Shown here: in pieces, positions 1-9,526 of the stretch
Layout: every line of letters starts with the position of its first letter
Numbering within the stretch: the stretch's first letter is position 1
Assembly (NCBI GenBank): GCA_015501055.1
Contig: JADNYV010000613.1
Location: 1 to 20,086, forward strand
Origin: Mucidula mucida
Lineage: Eukaryota; Basidiomycota; Agaricomycetes; Agaricales; Physalacriaceae
Length of the DNA stretch: 20,086 bases
Direction of reading: 5' to 3'
Translations under genes and position numbers: made by a program
The notes under the pieces: generated by a model
Seen by the model: only the letters and a program-made list of their open reading frames with translations
Databases searched by the model: none
Told to the model about the DNA's origin: nothing

Positions 1-869
1 CTCTCCTCCATACCGTGTATACCAACTGGTTCCTAGATCGGCGCCCATACAACCAATCTTGCGCTGTGCAACTGACCCACAATACATATCGTCTCCCCGC
101 GCAGAAGACCTGACTATGCTCTACCGCCCGCTGTTCTGGACGTCGTACTGGTTTGAAGATTGGCTGTGGTCGTCGAGCTACCGCGGTGGCGCGTCCACCA
201 TTCATCTCTTCCGCGTCCTCCAAGACCGCGTTCTGCCTCGCGTACCTCATCGGCAAGCGCAATACCGGCACCAGGGTGCTCGGTATCACGTCGTCCAAGA
301 ACCTTGCGTTCACACAAGGACTCGGGCTCTATGACGATGTGCTGGAGTACAAGTCGTTCACCGCTTCGCCGGTATTTCACGGCGACCGTGACGAGAAATG
401 GATATACGTCGACGTGGCGGGGAGCGCGGACCTGAACCGCAGGATATTCGACCACTTTGCATCACCATACTCGAGCACGCTCGCCGCTGTTATCACCCTG
501 GGTCTTACGAACCTCTCTCCCTCCAACTCTTCATCCGTCCAGTGGTCTGAGAGCACCGTTTCCTCGACACCATCTACGGTGCCGACGTCCGCTTTTTGGC
601 CGAAGGAGGAGCAGTTTTTCATGCCCGAGTGGCTCGATGTGCGGAGAAAGCAGCTGTCTTTGACGGAGCTCTTTACGACGCAACAAAAGGCGTGGAAGGA
701 GCTCATATCGGATTGTCAGAATTGGGTCGAGATCGAGCGCGTCTATGGGGCAGACGCGGTGCAGAAGTCGTATACGAAGATTGCGAACGAGGGTGTAGCG
801 GCCAATAAGGGTTTGATCTGGAGTTTATGGGATTCGAGTGCGCCTGTGGCGCATGTCACTAAATTATGA
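1..869 (+). CDS. DUF2855 family protein, 5'-partial, with two apparent frame breaks
   Basis: The 5' end lies outside the window; the stop is TGA-free up to TAA-type termination at 867-869. The long uninterrupted part (frame starting near 200) reads FISSASSKTAFCLAYLIGKR, then VLGITSSKN, GLGLYDDVLEYKSF, WIYVDVAGSADLN and, near the end, ANKGLIWSLWDSSAPVAHV. I recognise this as DUF2855 (Pfam family of unknown function, seen in fungi and bacteria), which has a Rossmann-like, reductase-type flavour (inference). The N-terminal motifs are in other frames: DRRPYNQ (about 36-55, frame 3), then LRCATDPQY and MLYRPLFWTSYWFEDWL (59-165, frame 2), then frame 3 again from about 200. I found no GT...AG intron that explains either switch. 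One base seems missing near 57 and one extra near 200, so this is a decaying gene or carries sequencing errors. The family call is firm; the activity is unknown. Confidence 0.72.
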
Positions 870-1865
870 GTTGGTCTGTATCTTAGGGGGACAATTTTGT
901 ACGTGTGGACGCGATGTATTACTAGGTATCTGCCTTCGAAATGTTATCACATATAACATTGGACTAAGATAGCGAGGCGTTTCAAACGAAGCGAAAGAGA
1001 CCAAGCCGTGGATGCACAGCATTTATGGGTCGACCGGCTATCTAAATTATCGTCACTTGAACAAGATAGCCGCACTCGAGAGCGAATGGAGAAAGGAAAT
1101 CGTGGCTGGTCGGCCGGCAGTGATGATAAGTCCTTCAGACACTTCCTTCAGATGATTTATGTTTCAATTGAGAGCTGAAAAGGCAGCAGTCCTGGCATAC
1201 TCGTGGGTCAAATTTTGATTCTTTGAAGCATATTGGGCTAATATTGGGAGTCACAGACCAAGACCTTCATCATTCAGCTTTGGATTAAAAGGAAGCCGGC
1301 GCGGGATCAAGGTAAGATAGGAGATGCGCAAGTCAGAGGAACACGCCGATCCTGAAGGAGGCTATAGCCCGTTGTGGTAGACAGTACACTGCATAGGGAA
1401 CCGGAACCAAGTCCAAGGATTTGTGGAAGGCAAGCCTTCTAGTCACCCTCGGGAGGTATCGATGTGATCTCACAACGTATCCAACGTCTGCCCACTAGAG
1501 GCTCCAAGCCAAATATTACACTTCTCGAAGCCGCACGAGCCTTCAATTCTTCATAGTTCTCGAGAAATATTCTTCCAAAGCGAACCCAAAGTATTCGTGC
1601 AACGATAGATGGAGAAAAAGTTGTCAAAGGACCCTCAACGCGAGGCCAAGGAGTATATCATTATGCGGAGCAGAGCAGCGAGGATGAATCAAGCAAATCC
1701 AATGAGAGGGACTCAAGCAGCCATTTGGTCTATGCATCCTGACTTGGGCAAGTGAGGCTAAGAATTGAAAACAGAGCGTCAGTGTGGGTCGGATCGCTCC
1801 TCGGATGATCGGACCGACATCAGGCAAGGGTTGATTCATTGATTTCCGGGTATCTTTCTTCCACC
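870..1865. other. Intergenic region before the coiled-coil gene
   Basis: About 1 kb without a recognisable gene. Short open frames on the minus strand (1439-1627, 1624-1899) have no familiar motif. The right end holds the promoter and 5' leader of the next gene; no clear TATA box was seen. Confidence 0.6.
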
Positions 1866-4800
1866 ATGTCGGCGCCGGCAGTCGCAACGGCGGTCCCACC
1901 GCCAGCGCAGACGCGCCCCAAACCCTCGAACGCGATCCATAGGGGCGCCGATGCCATCATGACTCTCTTGAATGATGAACTTGGAAAAGTCACCCACCAC
2001 TACCAACAGGAAATACAGGCCTTACAGCGACAACTGTCCACGACAATTTCTGTATCTGGGACTACCTCCGCGGCACTGGAACAATTGCGCAAAGAGCGCG
2101 ATAGCGCTGTGGCAGATGCTCAGCAAACTAAGGCGGCCATGTGCCAGGCCATCGAGCAGAAGGACGCCTTGCTCCAGGCTGCTGCAGCGCGGGAGGAGTC
2201 CGCTGAAGTGGCCGCTAGACGACGCGACATTCTTGTCTTGGCTCATGGGGCATTACTCAATGCACACCGGAGGGATAAGTTCGCTCGCGATATTCTCGTT
2301 GACAAGCTCACGTCGGACGTGTCTACCCTTACTCAGGAACGAGACAACGTCCACGCCGAGAAGGTGAAGGCCGAGGCAGAGGCAGCCGCCAAGGAGAAAG
2401 CACAGCAGACTTTGTGCCGCGAGATGGACGCTTCTGCGTCCCGCCTTCGTCAAACTGCTGCCAGAGTGGAGATGGAACGGGATGCCGCTCTCGCAGAAGT
2501 GGCGAGCATGAAGGAGACAGTAACAAATCTTCAATCGTCTGTCCCTTCTCTTGAAGCCGAACGCAATGCAACTAGAGCTGAGCTGCATAGCAAGTCGGAT
2601 GAGGCTGAGGTTCTGCGTCAGACTCAGACTTCGCTTAAAGAGGCGGTCGTGACGGCGGAGGTTGAACGGGACACTGCTACGAGGAAATTGACGGAAAGCT
2701 TGGCTGGCTTTGAGCTTGCTGCTGCTTTGCTCAGGACCGAGCGAGACGGCGCGAGGGCCGAAGTTCAAAAGCAGCTCGAGGCACTCTCCACTTGTGCGAC
2801 GAGGATATCGAAACTCGAGGCTGCGACCAAAACAACCGTTCTCGTCAAAGACCTTCAAGAGAAACTTGCAGGACAGGGTGCCATGCTCATTCAGCGCGAC
2901 AGTCAATTATCGCAACTGAGGGACGCTCACACCAAAACTCTTGCAAGGTACTCTTTTTACATTCATTCTATATTTTTGGCTCATACTGTTTGCTAGGTTA
3001 TCTCAACTTGGGACGGAGAAGGAGGAGGCTGATGCTCTTGTGAAAGGCTTCCGTGAGCAACGTGTTCGGCAGGTTACCATGCTCATCCAACGCGATCAAC
3101 AAATCATCCAACTCAAGGAGTCCCACATGAAGGCTCTCGAAAAGTTCGCACCTTCATATGTGTCGTATTAAATCGTCTGGTACTCATACGGCTTGACAGG
3201 ATGGAGACCGCGATGTCAGATGACAAGGCTCGTGTCAAACGCGCGGAGAAAGACCATAAGAAGCGGCTTCACCAGCGCGACAAGACCATTTCACGCATGC
3301 AAATCTCAGCGAACCGCCTTAATGCCAATTTGGCTTCGGCCCACTCCGACATTGAACGTCTACAATCCGAAAAGCAAACCGTCGAAGATTCTTTGCAGTC
3401 GGCGGTCGCAGAGCGAACTCGTGCTGAAGCAGCGGCAGCCGCCAATGTCAGGCAACTATTTGGACGTGACACAGAACTCGCCAAGCTCCAGAGTACGAAG
3501 ATCCAAGAGAAAGTGAAGTCTCTGGAGTCTGCTTTGGATGCCTGTACCGCGAAGGTGTCTCAGCTCGAGGCAGAGAAGGCCGATGCTGGTAGTCATTCAG
3601 CTTCTATCATCGATGACCAGAAGGAGAAGCTCGACCAACAGGATGCGATGATCTCGCAGCGGGACGAGCAAATTTCACGATTGAAGCAGGACTATACGAA
3701 AACTCGGACAAAGTATGGAAATATAATCCTCCTGTTCTTATGATACTCATGCTTTCATCAGGCTGGAGACTGCTCGGACGGCTTTGGCCGACGAAAAGAA
3801 TTGCGCGTCAAAAGCACTCAAGGCACAGACAAAGCAGATCGGCCAGCGTGATGCCACCATTTCTGATCTGAAGACGCGCCTCAACGCTGATTTAGCTTCG
3901 GCTCGGTCCGACCTCACACGTCTAGAGTCCGAAAAACAGACTTTTGAAGGTGTATTGCAGACGGTGGTCGCTGAACGCGCTCGTGCTGAAGCGGCCGTGG
4001 CTACGCACGTTAAGCAATTGTCCGAGCGTGACGAACAGCTCGCGAAACTGCAGGACAAGAGCGAGCTGCCGAGGGTACAGGAGAAATCAAAGTCTCTCGA
4101 GTCTGCTTTGACTCAGGCTAACGAGGAGATGACCGTACTGTCTCTGAAGGCCAGCCGGTTACAGGACGAAGCTGACCGCCTCCAGGTCAAGCTGGCTTCA
4201 ATACAACAATCAGTTTCCGAAAAACAGGCAGTCGACGCGGTCTTACAGCGAGTAGTTGCAGAGCGAGCTCTTGCTGAAACTGCCGTCAAGTCTCTCACTT
4301 CTGAGCGAGACGCACTCAAAAACCGGCTGTCCACTCTCGAAGGGGACATGAAGACAGTGCGCGAGCAAGCATCCACGTCGCTGAAGCAACGCGATGAGCT
4401 CCAGACTGCCATTGCCGCCTTGAAAAACCACATCGCCCGCCTCCAGTCCACGGCCGCCGATGAAAAATCGCGTCTTGAAAAGCAGTTTGAAGCCGCTAAC
4501 TCTGAGCGCTCTACTGCTCAGTCTACGGTTGCTCTTCAACGGCAATTGAAGGCTCTGACAGAGCAACGGGATGCTTTGCTCAAGGAGAAGGTGACTCCAG
4601 CGCAGCGGGCGGCTTTGGAACGAATGGCCGCGTTGATTCAAGAGCGCGATACCCTCGTGGCAAAAGTCAGGGAGCGTGATGAGGCCATTGAGAAGGTCCG
4701 ATTGCGCATTCCGCCTCAATTTGTGGCGCTGGAGACTCAGGTCCGGACGTTGCAGGCCGAAAGAGACGCACTGCAGGCGGAAGATCGTAGTGTGGAGGCA

Positions 4801-5974
4801 GTAATGACTGCTCTACGCGGTATAGGTCTTGATTTCTCGACGCATGACAGCACATTCTCCCTCAGTGAGAACTGCGTGCCCCAGCTTACGCACCTAATCG
4901 ATCTAGGACAAAAGGTACAGGAGATGTGCCAGGACCTATCTGTTGCGCAAGGCGATTTGACGAATGATGCGGAGGCTACCATTCTTTCTCTCGACTCGTT
5001 GTATCCGTTCAGCTTGTTGAGCTTCTTCACCATTGTCGACGATTGGCTGACAGCGGCCGTGGCGACGGGCGATGGGTGGGAGAAGCTTTACCGGGAAAAG
5101 CTCCAGGAGGGCGTGAAGTTGCGGGAGCAGCGGAATCGTGACAAGACGCGGGTGGAGAAGACGGAGAAGCTTGAGAAGTCGCTCAAGGCGAAGAGCGACG
5201 AGTTCATCCATTTCAAGGCTGCGCTGCAGAAGGAGGGGATCGTGTATGACGACAAGACTGAGCACGGGTTTATCTTTGCGGGGAAAGCCCTTGAGTGCGT
5301 GCGGGAGATTGCGCCATTTGTGGTGAAGGTTCAGAAGACGGGCAAGGCGATGCATGAGGTGTATTCGGACTCGAGGATTGAGGGTCTTTTGAAGGCACCA
5401 GATACGAACCCGCGGGTGCCGATGGGGGTGCTCAAGCAGATGCGCAAGTGGGTAGCCGTGGCGCAGATGGTGAGCGAGGTTGCGTGGGAGAAGTGTGTGG
5501 CGCACGAGGGGGCAAAGAGGCGCAATGCGAGTTCGAGTTCAACACCGGCTTTAAAGTCAAAATCTATGCCTACACCGCTTTCAAACAGGCCTCCGATGGC
5601 GCGGGATGCACAGGCGGGGTCCAGCAGCCCTTTGAGTGTGGCTAGTCCGTTGACGGATCTGACGACGCGGACTACGAAGCGTCCATCTCAGCCGACGGCG
5701 TCGTCTTCGCGTGTCTTGGAGCCGCCGAAGAAAAAGAGGAAGATTCAAGAGTCATCTGCGAGCATTGAGAGTAAGCATTGTTTCACAGCTTGTTGATGAA
5801 TATGTTTCTGATCGTTTTACAGAGGTTGAGGAGGAAGATGGTCTCATGAGGCTGGCACGGGTATTTTCCTCGGATGGGGGTGTGTTGAAGCGGTCTGCTC
5901 CAGAGTGGAGTTCGGGGAAAGTGAAGCGTCCGAAGCCTCCAAGTAGCGCGAAACCGCCGTTGTCCAAGGGTTAG
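1866..5974 (+). CDS. Long coiled-coil protein with internal repeats and C-terminal NLS (1300 aa)
   Basis: Model: join(1866..2947, 2997..3143, 3200..3712, 3762..5770, 5823..5974), 3903 nt in all. The start ATG sits in an excellent context (CCACCATGTCG). All four introns are GT...AG (49, 56, 49 and 52 nt); the first three are phase 2, the last phase 1. Residues from about 45 to 900 are almost wholly heptad-rich coiled coil, dense in Glu, Lys, Gln, Ala and Leu (for example SLESALDACTAKVSQLEAEK). A more globular part follows (about 930-1140), then a Ser/Thr/Pro-rich tail with PPKKKRKI at about 1235-1242, which closely resembles the SV40-type nuclear signal. The protein contains duplicated blocks: three copies of MLIQRDxQIxQLKxxHxKxLxK, each ending at an intron, and a block of about 88 residues repeated in exons 3 and 4. 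I do not recognise a named family; a nuclear structural or scaffold role is inference. Confidence 0.82.
2948..2996 (+). other. Intron 1 of the coiled-coil gene, at a repeat boundary
   Basis: GTACTC...TGCTAG, 49 nt, phase 2, placed straight after the first copy of the MLIQRDxQ repeat (TKTLA|R). Removal joins GCA-AG to G-TTA and keeps the frame open. Confidence 0.8.
3144..3199 (+). other. Intron 2 of the coiled-coil gene, at a repeat boundary
   Basis: GTTCGC...TTGACAG, 56 nt, phase 2. It follows the second copy of the repeat (MKALE|K). Without splicing the frame stops at TAA near 3169-3171, so this intron is needed. Confidence 0.78.
3277..4290 (+). repeat. Tandem coding repeat of about 88 residues in the coiled-coil gene
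   Basis: Copy 1 lies at about 3277-3540 (exon 3) and copy 2 at about 3847-4111 (exon 4). Shared positions include LNAxLASAxSDxxRLxSEKQ, VAERxRAEAA, then LAKLQ and KSLESAL. A shorter third copy at about 4177-4290 keeps KLAS, SEKQ and VVAERALAE. It reflects unequal duplication inside the gene rather than a mobile element. Confidence 0.75.
3713..3761 (+). other. Intron 3 of the coiled-coil gene, at a repeat boundary
   Basis: GTATGG...TTCATCAG, 49 nt, phase 2, after the third copy of the repeat (TKTRT|K). Without splicing the frame stops at 3741-3743. Confidence 0.8.
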
Positions 5975-6707
5975 TCTTATGTAGTACTTCGTTTTCTTCT
6001 TCTTCGCTGGGTTCCTCGTTATCATTATTTTTTCTCGTCGTTTCTCTCTTTTTTCATGTTGCATGTTTTGTCCCATATGTACTATACATCACATCTTTAT
6101 GGTATGCCATTTACTCTGACTCTACAGAAGCCTATCATTTATGTCCACCATTGACCAATTTCTCGGCTATTGTTGACTCTGATTGTCATCATAAGATTGC
6201 AGGGCGTTCATGGCACGATCGTTTGGGAGTTGCATAACAGGATTGGTGAATGACGGGCGCTGGGGGAAATTTGAGATTGTTCTCTATCTTGTCGGACATC
6301 CCCTAGGGCTGGTCAGCATGCGAGGTTATATCAGCACTCTTCATGGAGGAACGAGCATAACAGGGGCTTGTGATGAATTTGTGATGAAGAAGGCAAAGAT
6401 CGCCGGAGTTTTTGTACTTACTCGGTGTGGGTGGACCTTTCTCTCACGCTCCCACAATCAAGCGCGGCTCTACGAAGGTAACGTACTACTATATATACGA
6501 GCTGGCTAACAACTTTCCTATTGAAGCGTATATTTATTGACTCTTATCTCAAAGCTCGTCCGTTTAGTAAAAACCACCGAACGATGATCCTTCTTCCTGT
6601 TGGAGGTCCTAGTATTGATCTGCACAGCATATAATCATCATCGCATGTGGTACTTATCTTTCGGAACATCATTTAGTGGCTCAGCTTAATCTTGTTTGTA
6701 GCACGCA
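5975..6707. other. Intergenic region with 3' UTR of the coiled-coil gene and MYND promoter
   Basis: The left part after the stop is T-rich (5985-6060) and probably 3' UTR. The open frame at 6210-6509 has no recognisable protein features. The right part holds a TATA-like run and the leader of the MYND gene. Confidence 0.55.
6490..6497 (+). promoter_or_regulatory. TATA-like box upstream of the first MYND gene
   Basis: TATATATA lies 211 nt upstream of the ATG at 6708. This is farther than the TATA boxes of the HMG and second MYND genes, so it would imply a long leader; assignment is tentative. Confidence 0.3.
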
Positions 6708-8129
6708 ATGTCCTCGAAGCCATCTCTCCCCGACTTTTGCTTACCTCTTGCCAACGACTACTCGGACCTCTTTGTAACATCCCTCTCCTCACCCGGCTCT
6801 CCTTCGCGCTGCGCAACATTCTACGTCCAATGCATACACACGTTTTATGGACCAGGCGCACATGCTCACTTGCGTGCCACTCGGCACGACGTCTTCACCT
6901 CAGCTATGCGCTTTATCACGCATTCGCGCACGGAAACAGAGCTCTCTGCTCTCGAACGTCGCATTGCAAAATGCAGATGCGGTGACTCGACACAGAACCA
7001 AATACACCTGATGGGACGCGTCGATCCGGCGCTTTGGCCCCCAACACTGCAAGGCGTATTTGAGGCGTTCACTGCACTCATCACCGTGTGTTTCTCCAGC
7101 GATATACGCAACCCACGTCCCGAGGTAATCACTCTGGACAAAGCCAGGAAGCGTTCACACAAAGCAGAGAAACGCGGCCAGAAACCATTGTGGCCGGAAA
7201 AGACCCATGACCTATTCGTCGACCCGCCCGAGACGACACTGTTCGTCCTATGGCGTCTCTTCTACCGCTTCAGATCACGGCCGCTTCTCAGCGCGTTGAA
7301 CGTGCTGATTCATATATCAGGATCCACCCTCTCATCCCTCTTTCCCAAGATACCTGCTTTCCCAGGTCAACTCATGAATTACTTTGAGGAGGAAGTCACG
7401 AAACTGCAAACCGCAGAGGAGGACCGAGCTCAGCCGTTGGCGACGGCAGTCATTCTTCTCCGGCTCTCCGCCCAAATACCTCTGGGAACGGGGGACTTCA
7501 GCGCTTACCTATTTTGGCAGCCGCGCGCCCATAATATCCTCCAAATGCTCACCAGAGCACGCGTTGTCGCTTCACGTCTTCCCGGTAATACCCCACAACG
7601 TGGTGCCGTCCTGAGCGTAATGGATAATATCGGAATGTCGTTTGTCGGCGTATATCACGCCCACCTATCTCAAACCCTATCTCAGTACTCCCCACAATTC
7701 TGCCAATATCCGCAACTTGAGAACGTACCACAACTCACAGGCAACGCGTTCACCCACATCCAATCCGCCGCTTCATCCGACCGCTGTCATAATCCCGACT
7801 GTGCTGAGACACACTCGACGCAAAACAGGCGGTTCTCGGCATGTGGTGGGTGTTCCATTATTTGTTACTGTTCCCCGCAATGCCAAAAGGCTGCGTGGAA
7901 ACATGTCGACGTGCCACATAAGCGTCTGTGCACGTTGTTGCAGAACTTTCAGAAGAAGGTCGGGATGACGGGGCAGGAGCTCAAGGTTCACTACACGCAG
8001 GAAGAGACGGCGGAGATCATTACTAGAAGTGGGGTTACGACTAAAGAGGCTGAAGATATATGTAAGACAATAGCGGATTTGGTTCTGTGGCGGGATATGG
8101 GGTTTTTGATGAAAGGAGTGTTACAGTAA
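6708..8129 (+). CDS. MYND-type zinc-finger protein, 473 aa, intronless
   Basis: Single exon from ATG at 6708. A C-terminal MYND finger spans about residues 360-408: C-x4-C, then CGGC, CYCSPQCQ, W, H and a final C, the usual C/H zinc ligands of a domain that binds proline-rich partner peptides. The first 350 residues form a conserved helical region with no name I know. It is shared with the protein at 16578-18017: RCATFYVQ, THSRTE, PTLQGVFE, KAEKRGQKPLWP, SGSTLSSL and PAFPGQ. After the finger comes a tail with YTQEETAEIITRSGVTTKEA. MYND-only proteins of this layout are expanded in agaricomycetes (family knowledge); a role as adaptor or in transcription is inference. Its stop lies only 44 nt from the convergent PAD1 stop. 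Confidence 0.88.
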   Translation: MSSKPSLPDFCLPLANDYSDLFVTSLSSPGSPSRCATFYVQCIHTFYGPGAHAHLRATRHDVFTSAMRFITHSRTETELSALERRIAKCRCGDSTQNQIHLMGRVDPALWPPTLQGVFEAFTALITVCFSSDIRNPRPEVITLDKARKRSHKAEKRGQKPLWPEKTHDLFVDPPETTLFVLWRLFYRFRSRPLLSALNVLIHISGSTLSSLFPKIPAFPGQLMNYFEEEVTKLQTAEEDRAQPLATAVILLRLSAQIPLGTGDFSAYLFWQPRAHNILQMLTRARVVASRLPGNTPQRGAVLSVMDNIGMSFVGVYHAHLSQTLSQYSPQFCQYPQLENVPQLTGNAFTHIQSAASSDRCHNPDCAETHSTQNRRFSACGGCSIICYCSPQCQKAAWKHVDVPHKRLCTLLQNFQKKVGMTGQELKVHYTQEETAEIITRSGVTTKEAEDICKTIADLVLWRDMGFLMKGVLQ

Positions 8130-8173
8130 GGTATGGACAAGGCGATACTATGTACCGTACTACTCCGAGCTAA

Positions 8174-8891
8174 TTATATCATAGGTAGAATTCCTTGCCT
8201 CTCAAAGCCACTCCACCGTGTAAATCCATCTGTATGAATACCAAATGCATCGAGCATCCTCCCAACACTCTGATCCACCAAGTCTTTAATACTCTCTGGC
8301 TTCGTATAGAACGCGGGCACAGGCGGAAACACCGTCGCGCCTGCTTTACACAGATGGAGCCTACCACCAACATCAGCTATAAGAACAACAAGAACGAAGA
8401 CGTCCTCACATATTCTCTAAATGTATTTCATTCATCGGCGTCTCCCTTGGCACGACCATCAACCTCCTTCTCTCCTTCAGACACACATCAGCCGCGCGCG
8501 ACACCAAGTCGTCGCAGTACCCCACCCGCACAGCCGCCAGCGTCTTCATACTGCACGGCACGATGACCATACCATCATGTAGGAAGGACCCACTCGACGT
8601 CGGTGCGGACATGTCTTTGAACGTGTAATTGTGGGAGGCGAGGCCGCGCACAGCGTCCTCGGACATGGACGTCTCGTACTTCATTGTGGTCACGGCCCAC
8701 TTGCTCATGATGAGGTGCGTCTCGATGTTGAGCGCCTTGAGAATCTGGAGCATGCGGATGGCGAAGACGGAGCCTGTGGCGCCGGTTACACCTATGACGA
8801 GTCGGCGGGGACGTGGGCTTGGCGTCGCCGTGCTGTATGTACGTCCGGGGACATGGCGAACAGTGGATAGACTTGGGATGAAGCGTGACAT
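8174..8891 (-). CDS. PAD1: Flavin prenyltransferase (UbiX/PAD1), 222 aa, probably mitochondrial
   Basis: Model on the minus strand: exon 1 8891-8410, intron 8409-8361 (GTGAGG...GGTAG, 49 nt, phase 2), exon 2 8360-8174. UbiX/PAD1 attaches a dimethylallyl group to FMN, giving the prenylated FMN that UbiD-type decarboxylases need. Hallmarks: GVTGATGS at residues 34-41 (flavin/phosphate loop), PCSMKTLAAVRVGY, VSRAADVCLKERRRLMVVPR and ETPMNEIHLENM. After splicing follow LHLCKAGATVFPPVPAFYTK and DLVDQSVGRMLDAFGI. A closer TTATAG acceptor was rejected because it gives a 33-nt intron and the wrong frame, whereas GGTAG restores the family sequence. Residues 1-25 (basic, Ser-rich, no acids) look like a mitochondrial presequence, as in yeast Pad1. 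It is divergent from FDC1, its functional partner. Confidence 0.93.
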
Positions 8892-9526
8892 CGTAATGGT
8901 GTATAAGGGCGGCGGTTATGAATATTGAATTCTGCCCGTCATACCAGCGTTATGTATCCAAGCCTGATGATGAAGCGTCAGGCGTTGGAGTCAGCGTTCA
9001 TCTGTGTGTGCAGTGTATCCGAGATATAGCGGACAGAATGGCTCTGCGCATCAAAGTGATTCCAGCCGTAGTAAGTTGGGTGACCAAAATCCGGTTATCC
9101 GAGAGCAGCCTAGGTTTCGGAGCAGCAGTACCAGCGACATCTGGTGGGCGCTAAAGGTCAGGCGCCACATATACTTAGTTGACATTCGCAGTACTGAACC
9201 GCTCGTATGAAGCTTCGGAAAGAACTATACAACGCCAGTTGACTGCATACAGAGGTGGATCTTTGAGTCTTTCTTGACGGGCCGTCGACAACGATACACT
9301 TTATAAACACACGAAGCTCGGGCATCGGCTGAGGATCTATTCAAGTTCCACATAACCACCGAAAAGGGCAATCACCTTTCATGTTATCACCTTGCCCTAG
9401 CCGATACCTTCGGGCAGTCCTCGACATGTTACGCTTCCTGACAATTTTGAGTTTGTCAACATAGTATCCCACCGTCTCTAATAAAGTCCCCAGTATTCTC
9501 AACCTTCACTGTTGACCTCAAACCCA
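8892..9526. promoter_or_regulatory. Shared divergent promoter region of PAD1 and FDC1
   Basis: 635 nt between the two start codons, with no credible gene. Such a layout suits co-expression of cofactor maker and cofactor user (inference). A TATAAA lies on the FDC1 side at 9302-9307. No specific activator site was recognised. Confidence 0.6.
9302..9307 (+). promoter_or_regulatory. Possible TATA box of FDC1
   Basis: TATAAA 220 nt upstream of the FDC1 ATG at 9527. It implies a leader of about 190 nt; only the sequence match supports it. Confidence 0.3.

Noticed and set aside
2253..2906. Minus-strand open frame of 217 codons inside the coiled-coil gene
   Set aside because: It is antisense to a well supported exon; its leucine- and arginine-rich composition is what the complement of coiled-coil codons gives.
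5001..5053. Possible intron (GTATCC...CTGACAG) inside exon 4 of the coiled-coil gene
   Set aside because: It is 53 nt long and would break an otherwise open frame; the retained sequence SLYPFSLLSFF reads acceptably.
4936..5505. Minus-strand open frame of 189 codons
   Set aside because: Antisense to exon 4 of the coiled-coil gene; rich in Leu, Arg and His, with no motif.
6210..6509. Open frame of 99 codons before the first MYND gene
   Set aside because: No familiar motif and no splice or promoter support; it contains part of the probable promoter of the next gene.
8377..8382. TTATAG as the acceptor of the PAD1 intron
   Set aside because: It would give an intron of only 33 nt and the wrong frame; the downstream GGTAG restores the conserved UbiX sequence.
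8918..9210. Short open frames between PAD1 and FDC1
   Set aside because: No recognisable protein; the position fits a shared promoter better.
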